A stretch of DNA of 64,000 nt from Salvia splendens. Lineage: Eukaryota > Streptophyta > Magnoliopsida > Lamiales > Lamiaceae. Both the position numbers and the translations under genes were made by a program. Below the pieces are notes generated by a model, which saw only the letters and a program-made list of their open reading frames with translations, ran no database searches and was not told the origin of the DNA. Below, piece by piece: positions 41,569 to 53,800 of this stretch (positions are counted from its first letter, which is position 1; each line of letters begins with the position of its first letter). Where the stretch lies: the NCBI RefSeq assembly GCF_004379255.2, contig NC_056032.1, positions 29,361,322-29,425,321 of the forward strand, written 5' to 3'.

Positions 41569-42919
41569 CGGAGTTTAGCTGTGCTCTCGAAATCTACATG
41601 CTGTGATTTCCTAGTATAAGGTGTCACTACATGCTGATATGGTTCATGGTTGAGTTTGGAAAAAAGAAGAAGAAGGGGGTGGGGATTACCTTCTTGCACT
41701 ACTCTGATTCCTGTCTCTAGCCTCAGCCTCTCTCACTCTTTAACTCACTAACTTGTAAATGATATGTGGTGGTGAAGGCAGTAAAGGCCGAGGGGCTCAT
41801 CACATATATAGGGAGTGTGTAACTGAAAATCTGTAAAGGCTGGTTGTTTGGCAGAAAAGGGGTCCTTAGGCTGCTCCTATGTTGGTTGATCCTCCTGCAG
41901 CAAGGCAGGGCATGTACTTGTGTATTCATTTCAATTGCATCCCCAATTGCTGCCCTACTGCAGGGCCTCAGTTTTCCTTGCCCTTTTGCTGCATTTCACT
42001 GAATTCACAAGCTGGGCAGAGGTTGTTGGGCTGTGGTGTAGAGTACTGCAGTGATACGGCAGCTTTCCCTCTCTGAAATGGTGCACTCGGCAGTCTGTGG
42101 TGGTGGCTTTTCCTCGGTTTGTAGCGGCTGTTGAGTGCAGGGAATGCAGCCCTCCCTCCCCCCATCCTCCTAATTTATGTAACTCTTGGTCTCCATCAAA
42201 TAAGGTAGTGTTGCCCCTTTTCCTTGTTTGACTAGTTTGCTGAAAGCCTTAGTATCTTATGCATGCATTTTTCTTGTTTAATTTGTTTGCATTTGGCAGG
42301 GAAGGAGACTGATTGCATACGGCTGCCACCTTGACATCCCGGCCCATCGGGCCGTCTATAATCGGGCCGAAACTGGGCCTGAGGGATGGCATAAGCTTAG
42401 CATTTTTAGTTGTAATAAGGTAGTGTTTTTCCAAGCTTTCTTTTCTTTCAACATGTACGAAATATTTATAATGTTAGAATGTATTGTTTTCCCTTCATTC
42501 TCATTATCATACATTTGCAAGTTAAGACATAGTTCGGAAAGTAACACGTTGTATTTTATTCACTTAAGGAATAAACGAACACACTTCCATTTTATTCGAT
42601 CCTTGCTCGTTTCTTTAAATTTCCAGATTTGTTATTTATAAATCGTGAAATTCGAACATAGGAATTGTATAATTATCGTATTTAAAGTATTTAGGAAGAG
42701 GCATCTCGCTTCACGTCTCTTTAATTATTTCATAAGATTCGGTAGTTAGGCCGTGATGGCCATTACATATATTGCAAAGAGATTATAGCAGAAGAGAGTG
42801 CCCCATGTTAATTTTTCATCTCATCTCATCTCATCTCACTTACACATATCTGTCATAATTTATTCCCATGCTCAAAAGAATAATGATAAAGCTTCACTTT
42901 CAGGTGTCGTGTAAAGCAA
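41569..42919. other. Host sequence after the gypsy element; no gene recognised
   Basis: Continues from 30720. Contains a minus-strand TATA-like CTATATATGTG near 41810, a 3' splice-like TTTGGCAG at 42293 and GGCCCGATGGGCC-type inverted repeats near 42338-42355. From 42430 on it is AT-rich, with a (CATCT)n run near 42820. The open frames here are short and unconvincing. Confidence 0.35.
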
Positions 42920-44383
42920 TGATATATCCTACTGATCAGGATAGAAACCCCAGCTAAGCCTGAACCTGGCTATCAAAGAAATTCCCCAACCCACTTCTAC
43001 TGATTAGTATAGTGGTGGTAAGGGTCGAATCCCACAAAGATGAATGCGCTTTGGAAATTGTGGTGATATTCTGGAAGGGTTGGTTAGCTACCACGCTTTG
43101 GGTTGAGATCCTATCTAGGCGGGAATTTAAGGTGGTACTCTACTGACTAGTAGGTGTGAAAATGATCGACGTGTGGCTGTGTACGTGAGAGTGGAGAACA
43201 AAGTGTTTCAGAGACATGTGGAAAGTAGGTGGTTACTATAAAAGACTAAACGGAATATCAGAGAATAAGTGGTAGTTAGGTAACTAAACTGACAGATCTG
43301 TAGGGTACCAGCAGAAAAAGTAAGGATAAAACAAAAAGCAACTAAAAAGCAAAAGTGGTCTCAAACTTGGATGTGGATGTTGTCTTCTTCAACAGGCACG
43401 AACAAAATCAAACAAACTCAGATTCCATAGATGAAATTACAGATTAACAACTCCACAATTCAGATCCACAAATTAACTCACTAAAATTCAAAGATTAAAC
43501 AAGTGAAAATCGAGAACTACACATACTGGACAACATGCAAGGTGGCAAAATCACGTAAACTCAGATTTCACACTTAATCACTTCAGAAATTAAATCTAAA
43601 CAACAACTTAACTAACACTCACAGATCGAGCAACTCCAAATGAAATCCTGCTTTCGACCCTTAGAAATTACCGCAACAACTAGATCTAAGCTATCTAGGC
43701 AGAATGAAACAGATTCAAACAGAAAGAGATGCATAAAAACAACTTCATTGCATAAAACGTTTGGATCTAAACGAAGTACTTCAAAAGCTAACAAGTATTG
43801 AAATTGCAACAGATCCAACGTAAGGAAAACAAGTAAAGATTAACTAGGAAAGCAAATAAAGATTATTTTGCCACTCCGGGCGAGGAAACTGCTATGACTA
43901 CGAAATGAACTGGCTGGAACGGTGGAAGGCGAATCTCCGGCGGACTTCTGGAAACTTCAGGTGATCATGGTTGTGGCGAGGAATGAGAAGTTGTAGGACA
44001 ATGCTGAAGGAAACTGATCTACCGAGAAAAAAATATTCTAACTAAGAGTGGAGTGTCAATCCCCTTTTTCTCTCCAAGTGGCTTCCATTTATAGGGAGGT
44101 CTGCCCTTGATTTTTAGGGTAGACTCTCTTCATGAAATGACTCTTTTGCCCTTGTTTGTGGTTGATCCTTCCCAGCAATCCTTCTTCTACATCTCGAGCC
44201 TTTTCTGGCATGCATCCTGGTCAGTATTGCACCCTTCTGGCGCTCTTTTCACCTGGGTTATCCGAAACCCTTCCATACTGACTAAAACCCTTTTCCTGCA
44301 CACTTTAGCAACTGTTTTGCAGATATAATCCAATTACGCACGTTATACTGACCAGTAACCAAGGTCTAGAATGCGACTTATCA
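42920..44383 (-). repeat. Probable solo LTR, 1.46 kb
   Basis: On the minus strand it begins TGATAAGTCGCATTC and ends GGATATATCA (TG..CA). Flanks AGCAA and AATAA agree at three of five bases, differing by transitions. A TATA-like CTATAAATGG (minus, near 44095) is followed by a leader-like stretch. Near the far end are TACTGATCAG/CTGACTAGTA motifs and GGTCGAATCCCACAAAGATG. No coding sequence. It could also be a LARD fragment. Confidence 0.5.
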
Positions 44384-44392
44384 AATAACTTA

Positions 44393-44634
44393 GACCATCT
44401 CCAATGGTACACTAAAATGTAAAATAGGATAAATTAGCTCTAATGGTACCTATTATTAGGTTTACGCTAAAACAAAATAAAAAACCTTTTCAAATTTTTT
44501 GAGTCAAATATGCATAATATAAAGAATATTATTTTAAGTTGGGGTTTCATGTAAATAATTGGAGTAAAATCATATTTGATGTGACATTTGTACTAAAATG
44601 AATTTAAATTTAGTATAAATGGTTGGAGATGTTC
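44393..44634. mobile_element. Tourist-like (PIF/Harbinger) MITE
   Basis: Ends GACCATCTCCAATGGTAC and ATGGTTGGAGATGTTC are inverse repeats, flanked by TTA (44390-44392, 44635-44637), the Harbinger target duplication. 242 bp, noncoding. Confidence 0.85.
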
Positions 44635-44741
44635 TTAGCTAGCTGAACTAATATTGTTTGGTATGTCATATGTGAATCGTCAATCTCGGGTTTAACTTAG
44701 CCAGATTAATATATAGGACATAGTCAGCCCAAAAACTAATA

Positions 44742-44945
44742 TTTCCTCCTTCCCATTCTAAGTGCAACATTTCTAATTCGATACAAGATTTTATGTAGTG
44801 TTGTTTTGTAAGTAAAGTGAAGAGAATAAAGTAAGAGAGAGTGAAAAAGTAGAGATAGTGATGTTTGTATATTTAGAAATGTGTCATTTAGTGTGAGACA
44901 TTCCTAAAAGGAAAATATGTCACTTAGAGTGTGTTCCAGATGGAG
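44742..44945. mobile_element. Stowaway-like MITE
   Basis: Left TTTCCTCCTTCCCATTCTAA, right (inverse) CTCCATCTGGAACACACTCT, flanked by TA. About 0.4 kb downstream of nsLTP 3. Confidence 0.65.
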
Positions 44946-45302
44946 TAATTTAATTAATGTATATTGCTAGGTCGATTTTTTTACTTTTTTAATGTTTGGA
45001 AATTGTGATTTTACGTCGATTCACTTTCATAATTATTATTTTTATTTATTACTGATTTGGATATACTAGTGAAATATTCACTCCTTGTATTTTTTTTCTT
45101 TCGTTTGCTGCTAATTATAACTTGCCACATTTCCATTAATATATAGTACAAGAAATCAAAGGTAACAAGAAATATATTATTACCACCACACGTGTTATTA
45201 CAAAAGGCGAAATTAAAAATCGAAAACATAAATATTACTTACGTACTACATAACAAACCCTAATCAATTATTCCATACTCCGAAATCACACATTTCCACA
45301 AC

Positions 45303-45719
45303 TCAATGGATTCTGCAAAAACACACAACATTTATTAATATATAAAAAAATTATTAATAGATAAATTAATTAATAAATAAAATAATTTACCGGGTACAAT
45401 TAACGGAGTAGCTAATTGGATAGCCAACGTTAACCTTACACTTCTGAGGCAAGCTTGAAGCATAATTTGAGTTAACGCCTAAAGATTTAGCCTCAGATTG
45501 CAGACATTTACAAAATTGCTGCTTCTTTGTCGCCGTGGTGGCGGCCTTGTTCAGCGTAGCAACGCCCTTGCAGCAGTTGGCAGGGACGCTACCGCCCGAT
45601 TTCAGGTAGTTCCTGCACGGCTGCAGCTGCGTAAGCACCTGCTGGCAGTCGTCCGCGCTGAACGCCGCCACAAAAACGCAGATAGCCATCACCAAGACAA
45701 CCTTACTCACATTCAACAT
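45303..45719 (-). CDS. Non-specific lipid transfer protein, type I (nsLTP 3)
   Basis: Secreted lipid-binding protein. Exon 1 is 45391-45719, exon 2 is 45303-45312, with a 78-bp intron (donor CG|GTAAATT, acceptor TTTTTGCAG|AATCC). Spliced C-terminus NCTRIH; unspliced, TAA within the donor ends it at TR. Signal peptide about 22 residues (MLNVSKVVLVMAICVFVAAF). Cysteine spacing C-X9-C-X13-CC-X19-CXC-X21-C-X13-C is textbook type I. The TxxDR motif is altered (TATKK) and the second motif reads GYPIS. Same strand, same intron position and same architecture as nsLTP 1 and 2, so it is a tandem-duplicate paralogue. Intact. Confidence 0.93.
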
Positions 45720-45788
45720 TCTTGAATATTTTTTTTTATGTTATGTTGTTATATTGTGTGATGCTTGGATGTGTTTGGGAAGAGATGG

Positions 45789-45796
45789 TTATATAG
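45789..45796 (-). promoter_or_regulatory. TATA box of nsLTP 3
   Basis: CTATATAA on the minus strand about 70 bases before the ATG at 45719. Confidence 0.7.
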
Positions 45797-46011
45797 GGGA
45801 AGTCATGCCAGGTATTGGTCGTATTACTATTACAACTTCATTATTTTTGTGTGTAATCTATGTATGTAGGCTGATTAAATGTGTTAAAGGGCTAGGGTTA
45901 TTAGTTGCCCCTATGTATGAAATAATGACTATTAGATTCTTTAATAAGTATGAAGAAAAATAACAAGGGTGTATGGTATAATATTGTCTCCGTACATCTT
46001 GTACTTACAAG

Positions 46012-46620
46012 TAGGGATGTTAATTGAGCTAACCCGTTCGAGTTCGGGCCAATCCACTTGGGTTGTCGAGATATGAATTTTTCGGGTTATAAATTTTCGG
46101 CCCTAACTCTAAATCTCCGGGTTTCGAGCTAACCCACGGGCTATTCGGGTCAAAAGTTATCTTATGTGTTACCTTATATCCAATCCAATATTCTACTTAT
46201 TAAAAAACATATTGTCGCAAATAGTAAAGTATCATCAAAGTAAAGTGATCAAGAGAAAGAAAATAATGGCAATTGAAAATTGAAACAAACTACATTTACA
46301 TATCGATTAATTAGTAGCACACGTGAATCTGACTACAATTAAATGGAAATCATGCATTCCATTTAAGAGAGAAGACATATATACTTCATATCAATACTGC
46401 GTTTAATATTGATATTACCAGTATATATTTCATATAAGTATATAACCCAAAATTTTAATTATATTTTTATTTTAAATGCTCAACACATGGGCTAACCCCA
46501 CAACCCCCTGGCCAGCCCGTGTAGCCCGATTCTGCATTTGGGTTGCGATTTTCCGACCCTAATCCTATGATTTTACCAGGTTATTCGGGTCAACCCATTC
46601 GGACTAGATTGACATCCCTA
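46012..46620. mobile_element. hAT-type MITE, 609 bp
   Basis: Ends TAGGGATGTTAATTGAGC and (inverse of the right end) TAGGGATGTCAATCTAGT. The 8-bp flanks CTTACAAG and CCTACAAG are a target duplication with one change. Subterminal GGGCTAACCC, CGGGT and AACCCG motifs are repeated. Noncoding. Lies upstream of nsLTP 3. Confidence 0.87.
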
Positions 46621-46628
46621 CCTACAAG

Positions 46629-47604
46629 TATTAGCTTCGTACATAATACATATATAGTTAGTTACTCACTAGCTAGCTAGTCGCTCGACCACATAGGTTT
46701 TCTAATTAAAAAAATGTTTTATATCTTCTATAATCTATTTCATCAAATTGTTATATATTTATGTTAAAACTTGGTATTCTTTTTTATTTGAAGAAATAAA
46801 TCGTTGAATCCTAGTACAAGATTTGGTTATCTAGATTGGGTAGCATAGTTGTCAAATGAGTTGAGCCGGCCCAGACTGACCCATGTCCATTTCTGGCCTG
46901 GCACCTTAATATTCGGCTTGACCTAGGCCGATGACAAAAACGGCTCAAGTTGGGTTAAGCTTTTTCTATAAATTTGGACTAAGGCCATCATGTGCCCACT
47001 TGATAACTAAGTAGATATGGACTGAGCATAATACTACTAACTTTTTCTTGTTTTTTAAAATTATTTTATTAAATATTATAAATTAAATAAATCGTTTTTA
47101 GGACTGTACTATTTATAGAATTTTATGTATTCAAATGGTTATTGGGCATTGATACTAGATATACATGAATTACTAAATAATCATTTAATAAAAAAAGTAT
47201 ATATTAAAATTTATCTTATTGCATTTAGCTTAAAAAAACTAGTGGAATGTGAGTTGTTAGCACTCATCTACAAAAAGTAAAACTAGCAATGAAATATATT
47301 CAATTGATCTGTGGAGTATGTCTATAATCCTGTTATTTAGATCGGTGAACTATCTGACAAATTAAAGACTAGATATGTTCGTGAATTAAACATGTAATTT
47401 CGGATGTAATCTTATGAGATCCTAAAAAAATAAGGGATCTTCAATATATACAGAGAATAACTTCTATCCGACTTACCACCCTCCTTTAATACTCTGCAAT
47501 TTGAATGAGGATTCCATTATAAAATTGTTTGGGAATATGATGAAGAAACATATAGTCTTCGACCGATCCAATATACTATAACAATGTTTGAGAATAAAAT
47601 GAAG
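46629..47604. other. Intergenic AT-rich DNA with a degraded repeat
   Basis: 46850-47000 is a GC-richer stretch with GAGCCGGCCC and GGCTCAAGTTGGGTT motifs resembling degraded hAT subterminal repeats, but I could not set ends. The rest is featureless. No gene. Confidence 0.4.
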
Positions 47605-47609
47605 AAAGC

Positions 47610-50358
47610 TGTAACACCCGCCCTTTTCATTTGGAAAACCGACTTATTAGTTTTTAGCTTCGCGCCTAGTCTCCTTTCCCACGTGTTGTGATCGAGCTCT
47701 ATGTATGAAGTACGTTCAAACGGTGAATGAAAATAGTTCTACTACAATATTTAATTTTCTTACAGTCCGTTTGTGAAGTCCGAGTTTCAAATGAAAGTTC
47801 ATAGACGTTTTTACATCGAGTTCAACACTAGAATAAAAATAATGAATATTTTCCATATCCTACGGACCTTGCTCAATAGTCACGCCTTGAACCCTGAAAC
47901 CTACACGAAAGGATAAGAAGCATGTCAATTCAAGGCGAGACATTTGACAAAATCACATCACATCAAGCACGGTTCCCAAACGACGACACACGGTTTCTAA
48001 ACGACGGCCGTACTTGATAGCCGTCATTTTAAGTAACAAGATATAATACTCTTGGCATTGATGGTATAGTGAATGATAGAGGTGACAGCTTGCCTCATTT
48101 GGCAAAAAGTCCATGACCTATGGAAAATGCATTTCCTCATGAACCAAGCTTCTAACCATGTAAATCCATATATCTTTTTTCCTCTATAAATACTACACCA
48201 CTTCATCCCTTCAATTCTTTTGTTCCACCACAAAGACACTATCATCAAACTTTCTTTAACTGAGGATTTATGAAATTTTTTTCAAGCAAAGGAAAAAGCA
48301 AGTCTCTCATTACCTCCTTCACTTCTTCTTTTACTCATGGTATCTATCTTTGAACCATTTTGATTTCCTAGTTTTAAATCACATTTTTGCTTGCATTATG
48401 GTATTAGTTCTTTTAAACTTTTGTTCTTTTCATACCGACATCAATATGCAAAACATACACTTTTTTTCTTTTTCATGCGCATCGTAGAATTTTGAATGTA
48501 TTGTAGTATTACAGTCTACAAATCCTAATCTTATAATATTCTCCCCATGAACACAACTTAGCCACATATGATTGAACCAACGACATAGCTTGAGTAAGCT
48601 TTGCAAAATTCTAGTAGACGTACAACCATAAAAATTCTAGCAGCCATACACGCCGAACTCGTGCCGCCGCCGTTGCTGCCACACACGCTCGGCAGCCGCT
48701 GCCCCGTGCAAACCCCGCTGCACTCGGCGGGCCGGTGCCTGAAAATTTTAACCGAGAGAGGGGATGTGAGTGTGCTAAGCTTGAAGAAAGAAGAGTGAGT
48801 GTTGGTGTGATAGAACTCATGGCTTTTATTTGTTGAGTAAGGAATAGAGAGGGGAAGGGTGAGAACAACTTACCTTTAGAGGAGACGGCCGGCGACGGTA
48901 GAAAGAAAGAGAGGGAAAGAGGCGTTCTTTTTTTCAACAATCTGATTTTTGTTTTAGTTGGTACAACTAGGGCTCAACTCAAGAAGGGCCTCCCTTAATT
49001 AATTTCTTAGAGATAGAAGCCTATGAGCCTAATGAGTTCTCTCCCAATAGACGTCTTTTACTTCTAAAGTCTCATTTTAAAAATAGAGAGCCATAAGTTT
49101 TGATGGAATGAAGTTATCTTGATTGAACCTCGAACATAGGATGTATTTTCCATATAGGATCATTGCATATCATACTTTATGAATATTCATAAGACTAATT
49201 GAATAAATACCCTCTTTCAAGAAGGGCGTGTTCAAGCTTGTGTAGAGTTCCTTTGAGGTGGGCTTTGTATCCAACACTAAGTGTGGATAAAATTAATAAA
49301 TATATATGAAATGATTTTTGTTTAATAAAATCACACTTACTTTCTTTTCAAATATTTTTGTGCCATAAATTATTTATTTTGTAATACCTATCTATTTGGC
49401 GATGCCAAATGAATGAATGAATCGAATTTGGACTCCAATAGGACCAAGATCCTATTCGAGTTAATGTACACAAAGGAATGGACCGTGAGTCATCGTAAGG
49501 GTTGGCCGGTCAATATGATCGTGGAAGGTGGCCACCTTCCCGACACAGAATGAACTATCAGATATGGCAAATAACTGGGATGAACTTAGTCTGATCAGAC
49601 GAGTTTTATGAAAATGAACTTAGTAAGCTCGGGCATTTATGAAAAACCCCCGTGTGTTACTGTGATGGCATGATAATGATAAATTTTCTTATATATGTAT
49701 CTTTCGGCAGTGTGCCCACTGAGTACCCCGTACTCAGCCATGCATGTATTTTCTAAATGTGCAGGTTGAGCAGTGATGAAATGGTGGCTGAGTGGAGTTG
49801 GTGGTCGTCTCATCTCTTTTGTAGGATTTTCGTAGCATGTGTCTTCATACATATAACCATGTGGTTACAGCTCCTTCCGATGTACATTATTGTACTCCCT
49901 CCGTCCCACTTTAGGAATCCCGGTTTATCATTTTTGGGTGTCCCACTTTAGGAATCCCCGTTGGAATATTCCATAAATGGTATTAGGCCCCACATTCCAC
50001 TAACTTTTTTCCGCTCACATTTTATTATAAAACTAATATAAAAAAGTAAGACTCACATTCCACTATTTTTTTCACCAACTTTCCTTTACATTTCTTAAAA
50101 CATGTGCCGAACTCAAATGGGACTCCTAAAGTGAGACGGAAGGAGTAGTATTTTGTACTAGATGAGTCATAAGAACAATGGTTAGTAACGAGTGACCTGT
50201 GATAATCATTCTTTTGATCTTCATGATCTTTCGTTGCCTTGTGAACCTCTTTTATCTTATCAAGAAGTATTTGTGTGTCTTATTGTTAATTCTTTCATCC
50301 CCTCCCCTAGTCACGATTTACCAAGCAATGCTATCCTTAGCAAGGCGCAGTCATGACA
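47610..50358 (+). repeat. Solo LTR of the long-LTR family, 2.75 kb
   Basis: Starts TGTAACACCCGCCC and ends GCGCAGTCATGACA, with perfect 5-bp target duplication AAAGC at 47605-47609 and 50359-50363. A TATA box (CTATAAATACT, 48182) suggests plus-strand orientation. Contains a Stowaway at 49895-50145, so the LTR itself is about 2.5 kb. It carries the family's hairpins (49523-49540, 49719-49737). The GC-rich block at 48611-48940 looks like a leader or exon on the minus strand (CTCTAAAG|GTAAGT). No gag or pol. Such long TGTAAC.. LTRs resemble those of Tekay/Del chromoviruses, but that is only an inference. Confidence 0.88.
49895..50145. mobile_element. Stowaway MITE inside the solo LTR
   Basis: Ends CTCCCTCCGTCCCACTTTAG and (inverse) CTCCTTCCGTCTCACTTTAG, TA at 49893-49894 and 50146-50147. 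251 bp. The left end motif is partly duplicated (CCCACTTTAGGAATCCC twice). Confidence 0.9.
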
Positions 50359-50621
50359 AAAGCGATCCTACCAATTCCATTCACTAATTTGTTATTATTA
50401 TTGTATTACTATAATTTAAAGTGTTAGATTATAATTGCATGATAGACTAATGGTACATTATTATAATAGTACTCCCTCCGTCCCATAAAATATGTGCATA
50501 TGTTATAGCACGAGAATTAAGACAAAATTTGTAAAGTTGGAGAGAGGAGGGGGTGGTAGTTAGAGTAGTGTTGCTAGTGAATAGTGTGACCCCATTATTA
50601 TTAGTGTTTTGTGGTGGTATA

Positions 50622-50856
50622 TCTTATCGATGGTAATCGAGAGAGGCGATATTGTGGCAATGCATATTGAAGAGAGGAAAAGATTTGAGAGAATGAATCG
50701 GTAATTCTTATTGCTTGATTGTATGTGTTACATATCTCCCAATATATAGGACAATATAATTCCTAACTAAGGAAAAACACTTAATGGCATATCAATCTAT
50801 TTTAGGGTATTGTATCAATCCCCTAATCTTCTCTCCTTGATTCCTGTAATTTGACA
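50622..50856 (-). repeat. 3' LTR of the young copia element
   Basis: 235 bp, TCTTATCGATGG..AATTTGACA on the plus strand (TGTCAAATT..GATAAGA on minus). The inner boundary at this end follows the purine tract. Confidence 0.93.
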
Positions 50857-53800
50857 CTCCCCCTCAAGTTGAGTAACGGTATCTCCGATATTCAACTTGC
50901 TCAATATTTCCTTGAAGATCTTTGGATGGACTGCTTTGGTTAGTATGTCAGCTAATTGTTCTTCTGATCTAACAAACGGGAACTCTATAGTACCCATTTC
51001 AAGTTTTTCTTTGATGAAGTGGCGATCGACCTCCACGTGTTTGGTTCTGTCGTGTTGTACTGGATTCTCTGAAATGCTGATTGCTGCTTTGTTGTCACAA
51101 AATAGTTGACTTTTCCGTGTAGGTGGGAAGCCAATTTCTGTCAACAGTCTCCTCAACCATATTATTTCAGTGAGTCCGCTCTTGATTCCTCGAAATTCGG
51201 CTTCAGCACTAGATAGAGCTACTACCTTCTGCTTCTTGCTTCTCCAAGTGACGAGGTTACCTCCAACGAATGTGAAGTATCCCCCTGTCGACCTTCTATC
51301 TATTGGATTGCTTGCCCAGTCAGCGTCAGTGTATCCATGGACCTCCAGGTCTTTTCCTTTTGCTAGGAACACTCCATACCCCACAGTTCCTTTTAAATAT
51401 CGAACGATTCTTAAGGCGGCCTCCATATGATCAACCTGTGGTTTGTGCATGAACTGACTAATTACGCCAACTGCATATGTGATGTCCGGCCGGGTATGTG
51501 AAAGGTAAATGAGCCTCCCCACTAATCGTTGATACCTTTCTCTGTCAGCTAGATCAGCTCCTTCTTCTATTTTCAATCCATGGTTTGAGATCATGGGAGT
51601 TTCTGTGGGCTTACACTCCAATAAGCCTGTTTCTACCAACAGATCCAAGACATATTTTTTCTGCCTCAAGAAAATCCCGCATCGGGACCTTAACACTTCA
51701 ATTCCAAGGAAGTACTTCAGTGCTCCAAGATCTTTCATCTCGAATTCTCTGAACAAGTTCTCTGTTAGACTCTGGATTTCTTCAACATCATCTCTAGTGA
51801 TGATCATGTCATCGACGTAGATGATCAGACATGTCACCTTATCATCTCTCTTCTTTGTGAAGAGTGTGTGATCGGACAGGCTTTGCTTAAATCCTAGTTT
51901 GAACATTGCTTGGCAGAATCTTCCAAACCAAATCCTCGGGGACTGTTTTAGCCCATACAACGTTTTCCTCAAACGACATACTTGTCCGGAGGCACTTCCA
52001 TATATACTTCTTTGTCTGCCTCGAGTTCTCCATGAAGGAAGGCATTTGTAACATCGAACTGGTGTAGGGGCCAATCCTTGCATGCTGCTATAGACAGTAG
52101 AGTCCGAACGGTATCCAATTTTGCCACTGGGGAAAAGGTTTCGTCATAGTCTACCCCATACACTTGTGAGTATCCTTTGGCCACGAGTCTCGCCTTGTAC
52201 CTCTCAATTGAACCATCAGCTCTTCTTTTAATTGTAAATACCCATCGACATCCTACTGTCTTTTTTCCTTGAGGCAATGTACACTTCTCCCATGTTCCAT
52301 TTTTTTTAGAACATCTATCTCATTTTTCATGGCTTCCCTCCAATGTTTATGTTTTACAGCTTCCTCGAACTTCTGTGGGATTTCTTCTTCCTCATACAGT
52401 GCTGCTTCGAATGCCCTGGCCATTTCTGAGAGTTGTCCCTGTACAACATTAGTTATTGCATATTTGGCCTTTCTTCCCTTCCAGTCCGGTGAATACCTTC
52501 GGGGAGGAATTCCCCTAGTGCTCCGCATGGGCAAGTCATATGATTACCTATTTCTCCCGCTAGTTTCACCAGCGTCTCCATTGTTCCTGGTTTCATTAGT
52601 ATTCTCAGGAAGTACAATATCCATATCAGAACTGTTTACCTCAGGAATCGAAGACGGGGTTGACTGTTGATCGATGTCACCTAACTCCACGTTCTGACTA
52701 GTGGGGTTTGACGGCCCGGCGGTGCTACTAACTTCCTCTGTTGGACCGGCGTCTATGACAGGGTTTGGCTCTGGCTGCTCTTCTCCTATTCGGTTTCTCC
52801 CTTGAGTGGGTAAAGGTAGCCAATTTAGTAGGTCACTATCGGGACTATTGTCTGGTTGGTTCTCCCCCTGAGCACTAGATTGGCTATAGAAGTACTCTCC
52901 CTCAACAAAGTCGCAGTTCATGGTGGTATGCATACGTCGAGTGGCTGGGTCATAACATCTATAACCTTTTTGGTTTTTTCCATAGCCAAGAAACACACAT
53001 TTGAGGGCACAGGGTGAAAATTTGGTACGTTCCTGTTTGGGGATGTGGACAAAGACTAAACAGCCAAACACCTTAGGTTCAAGAGACAAGGATGATGGAA
53101 GTTCAAAATGTTTGGAGAAAACATCAAAAAGAGTTTTAAACTCAAGAATTCCAATGGGTAAACGGTTTATCAAGTACACTGCAGTAGCTATAGCCTCAGG
53201 CCAAAAAGTTTTTGGTATTTTGGATTCAATTAGAAGGGCTCGGGTTATTTCTAGGATATATCTGTTTTTCCTCTCTGCTACCCCATTTTGCTCCGGAGTA
53301 TAGGCACAAGAGGTTTGGTGAACTAAGCCTTTATCCCGAAAGAAATCTCGCATTTTTGTATTGACAAATTCCCCCCCATTATCTGACCTTAGAATTTGGA
53401 TGAAGTGATTATACTGAGTTTGGATTAGGCTATAAAATTCAATGAATTTTTCAAAAACATCAGACTTATTTTTCAAAAAATAAACCCAAGTCATACGAGA
53501 ATAATCATCAATGAACAAGAGAAAAAAGCGAAAACCCTGACCCCCAGTAACCGGGGCAGGACCCCAAACATCAGAATGGATTAATGCAAAAGGAGATTTC
53601 ATACGAGTATTGTTCAACTTGAATGAATGTCTGTGGCTCTTGGCCAGTAAACAAGTTTCACAATGAAAAGATTGCATAGATATACCTAATTTAGGATAAA
53701 GAAGGCGAAAATATCCTATGGATGGATGTCCTAACCGACGATGCCAAAGCCAAGCCTGTCTGTCTGCCAGTCCATGAGAAAGCATCGCAACACTCTGTTG

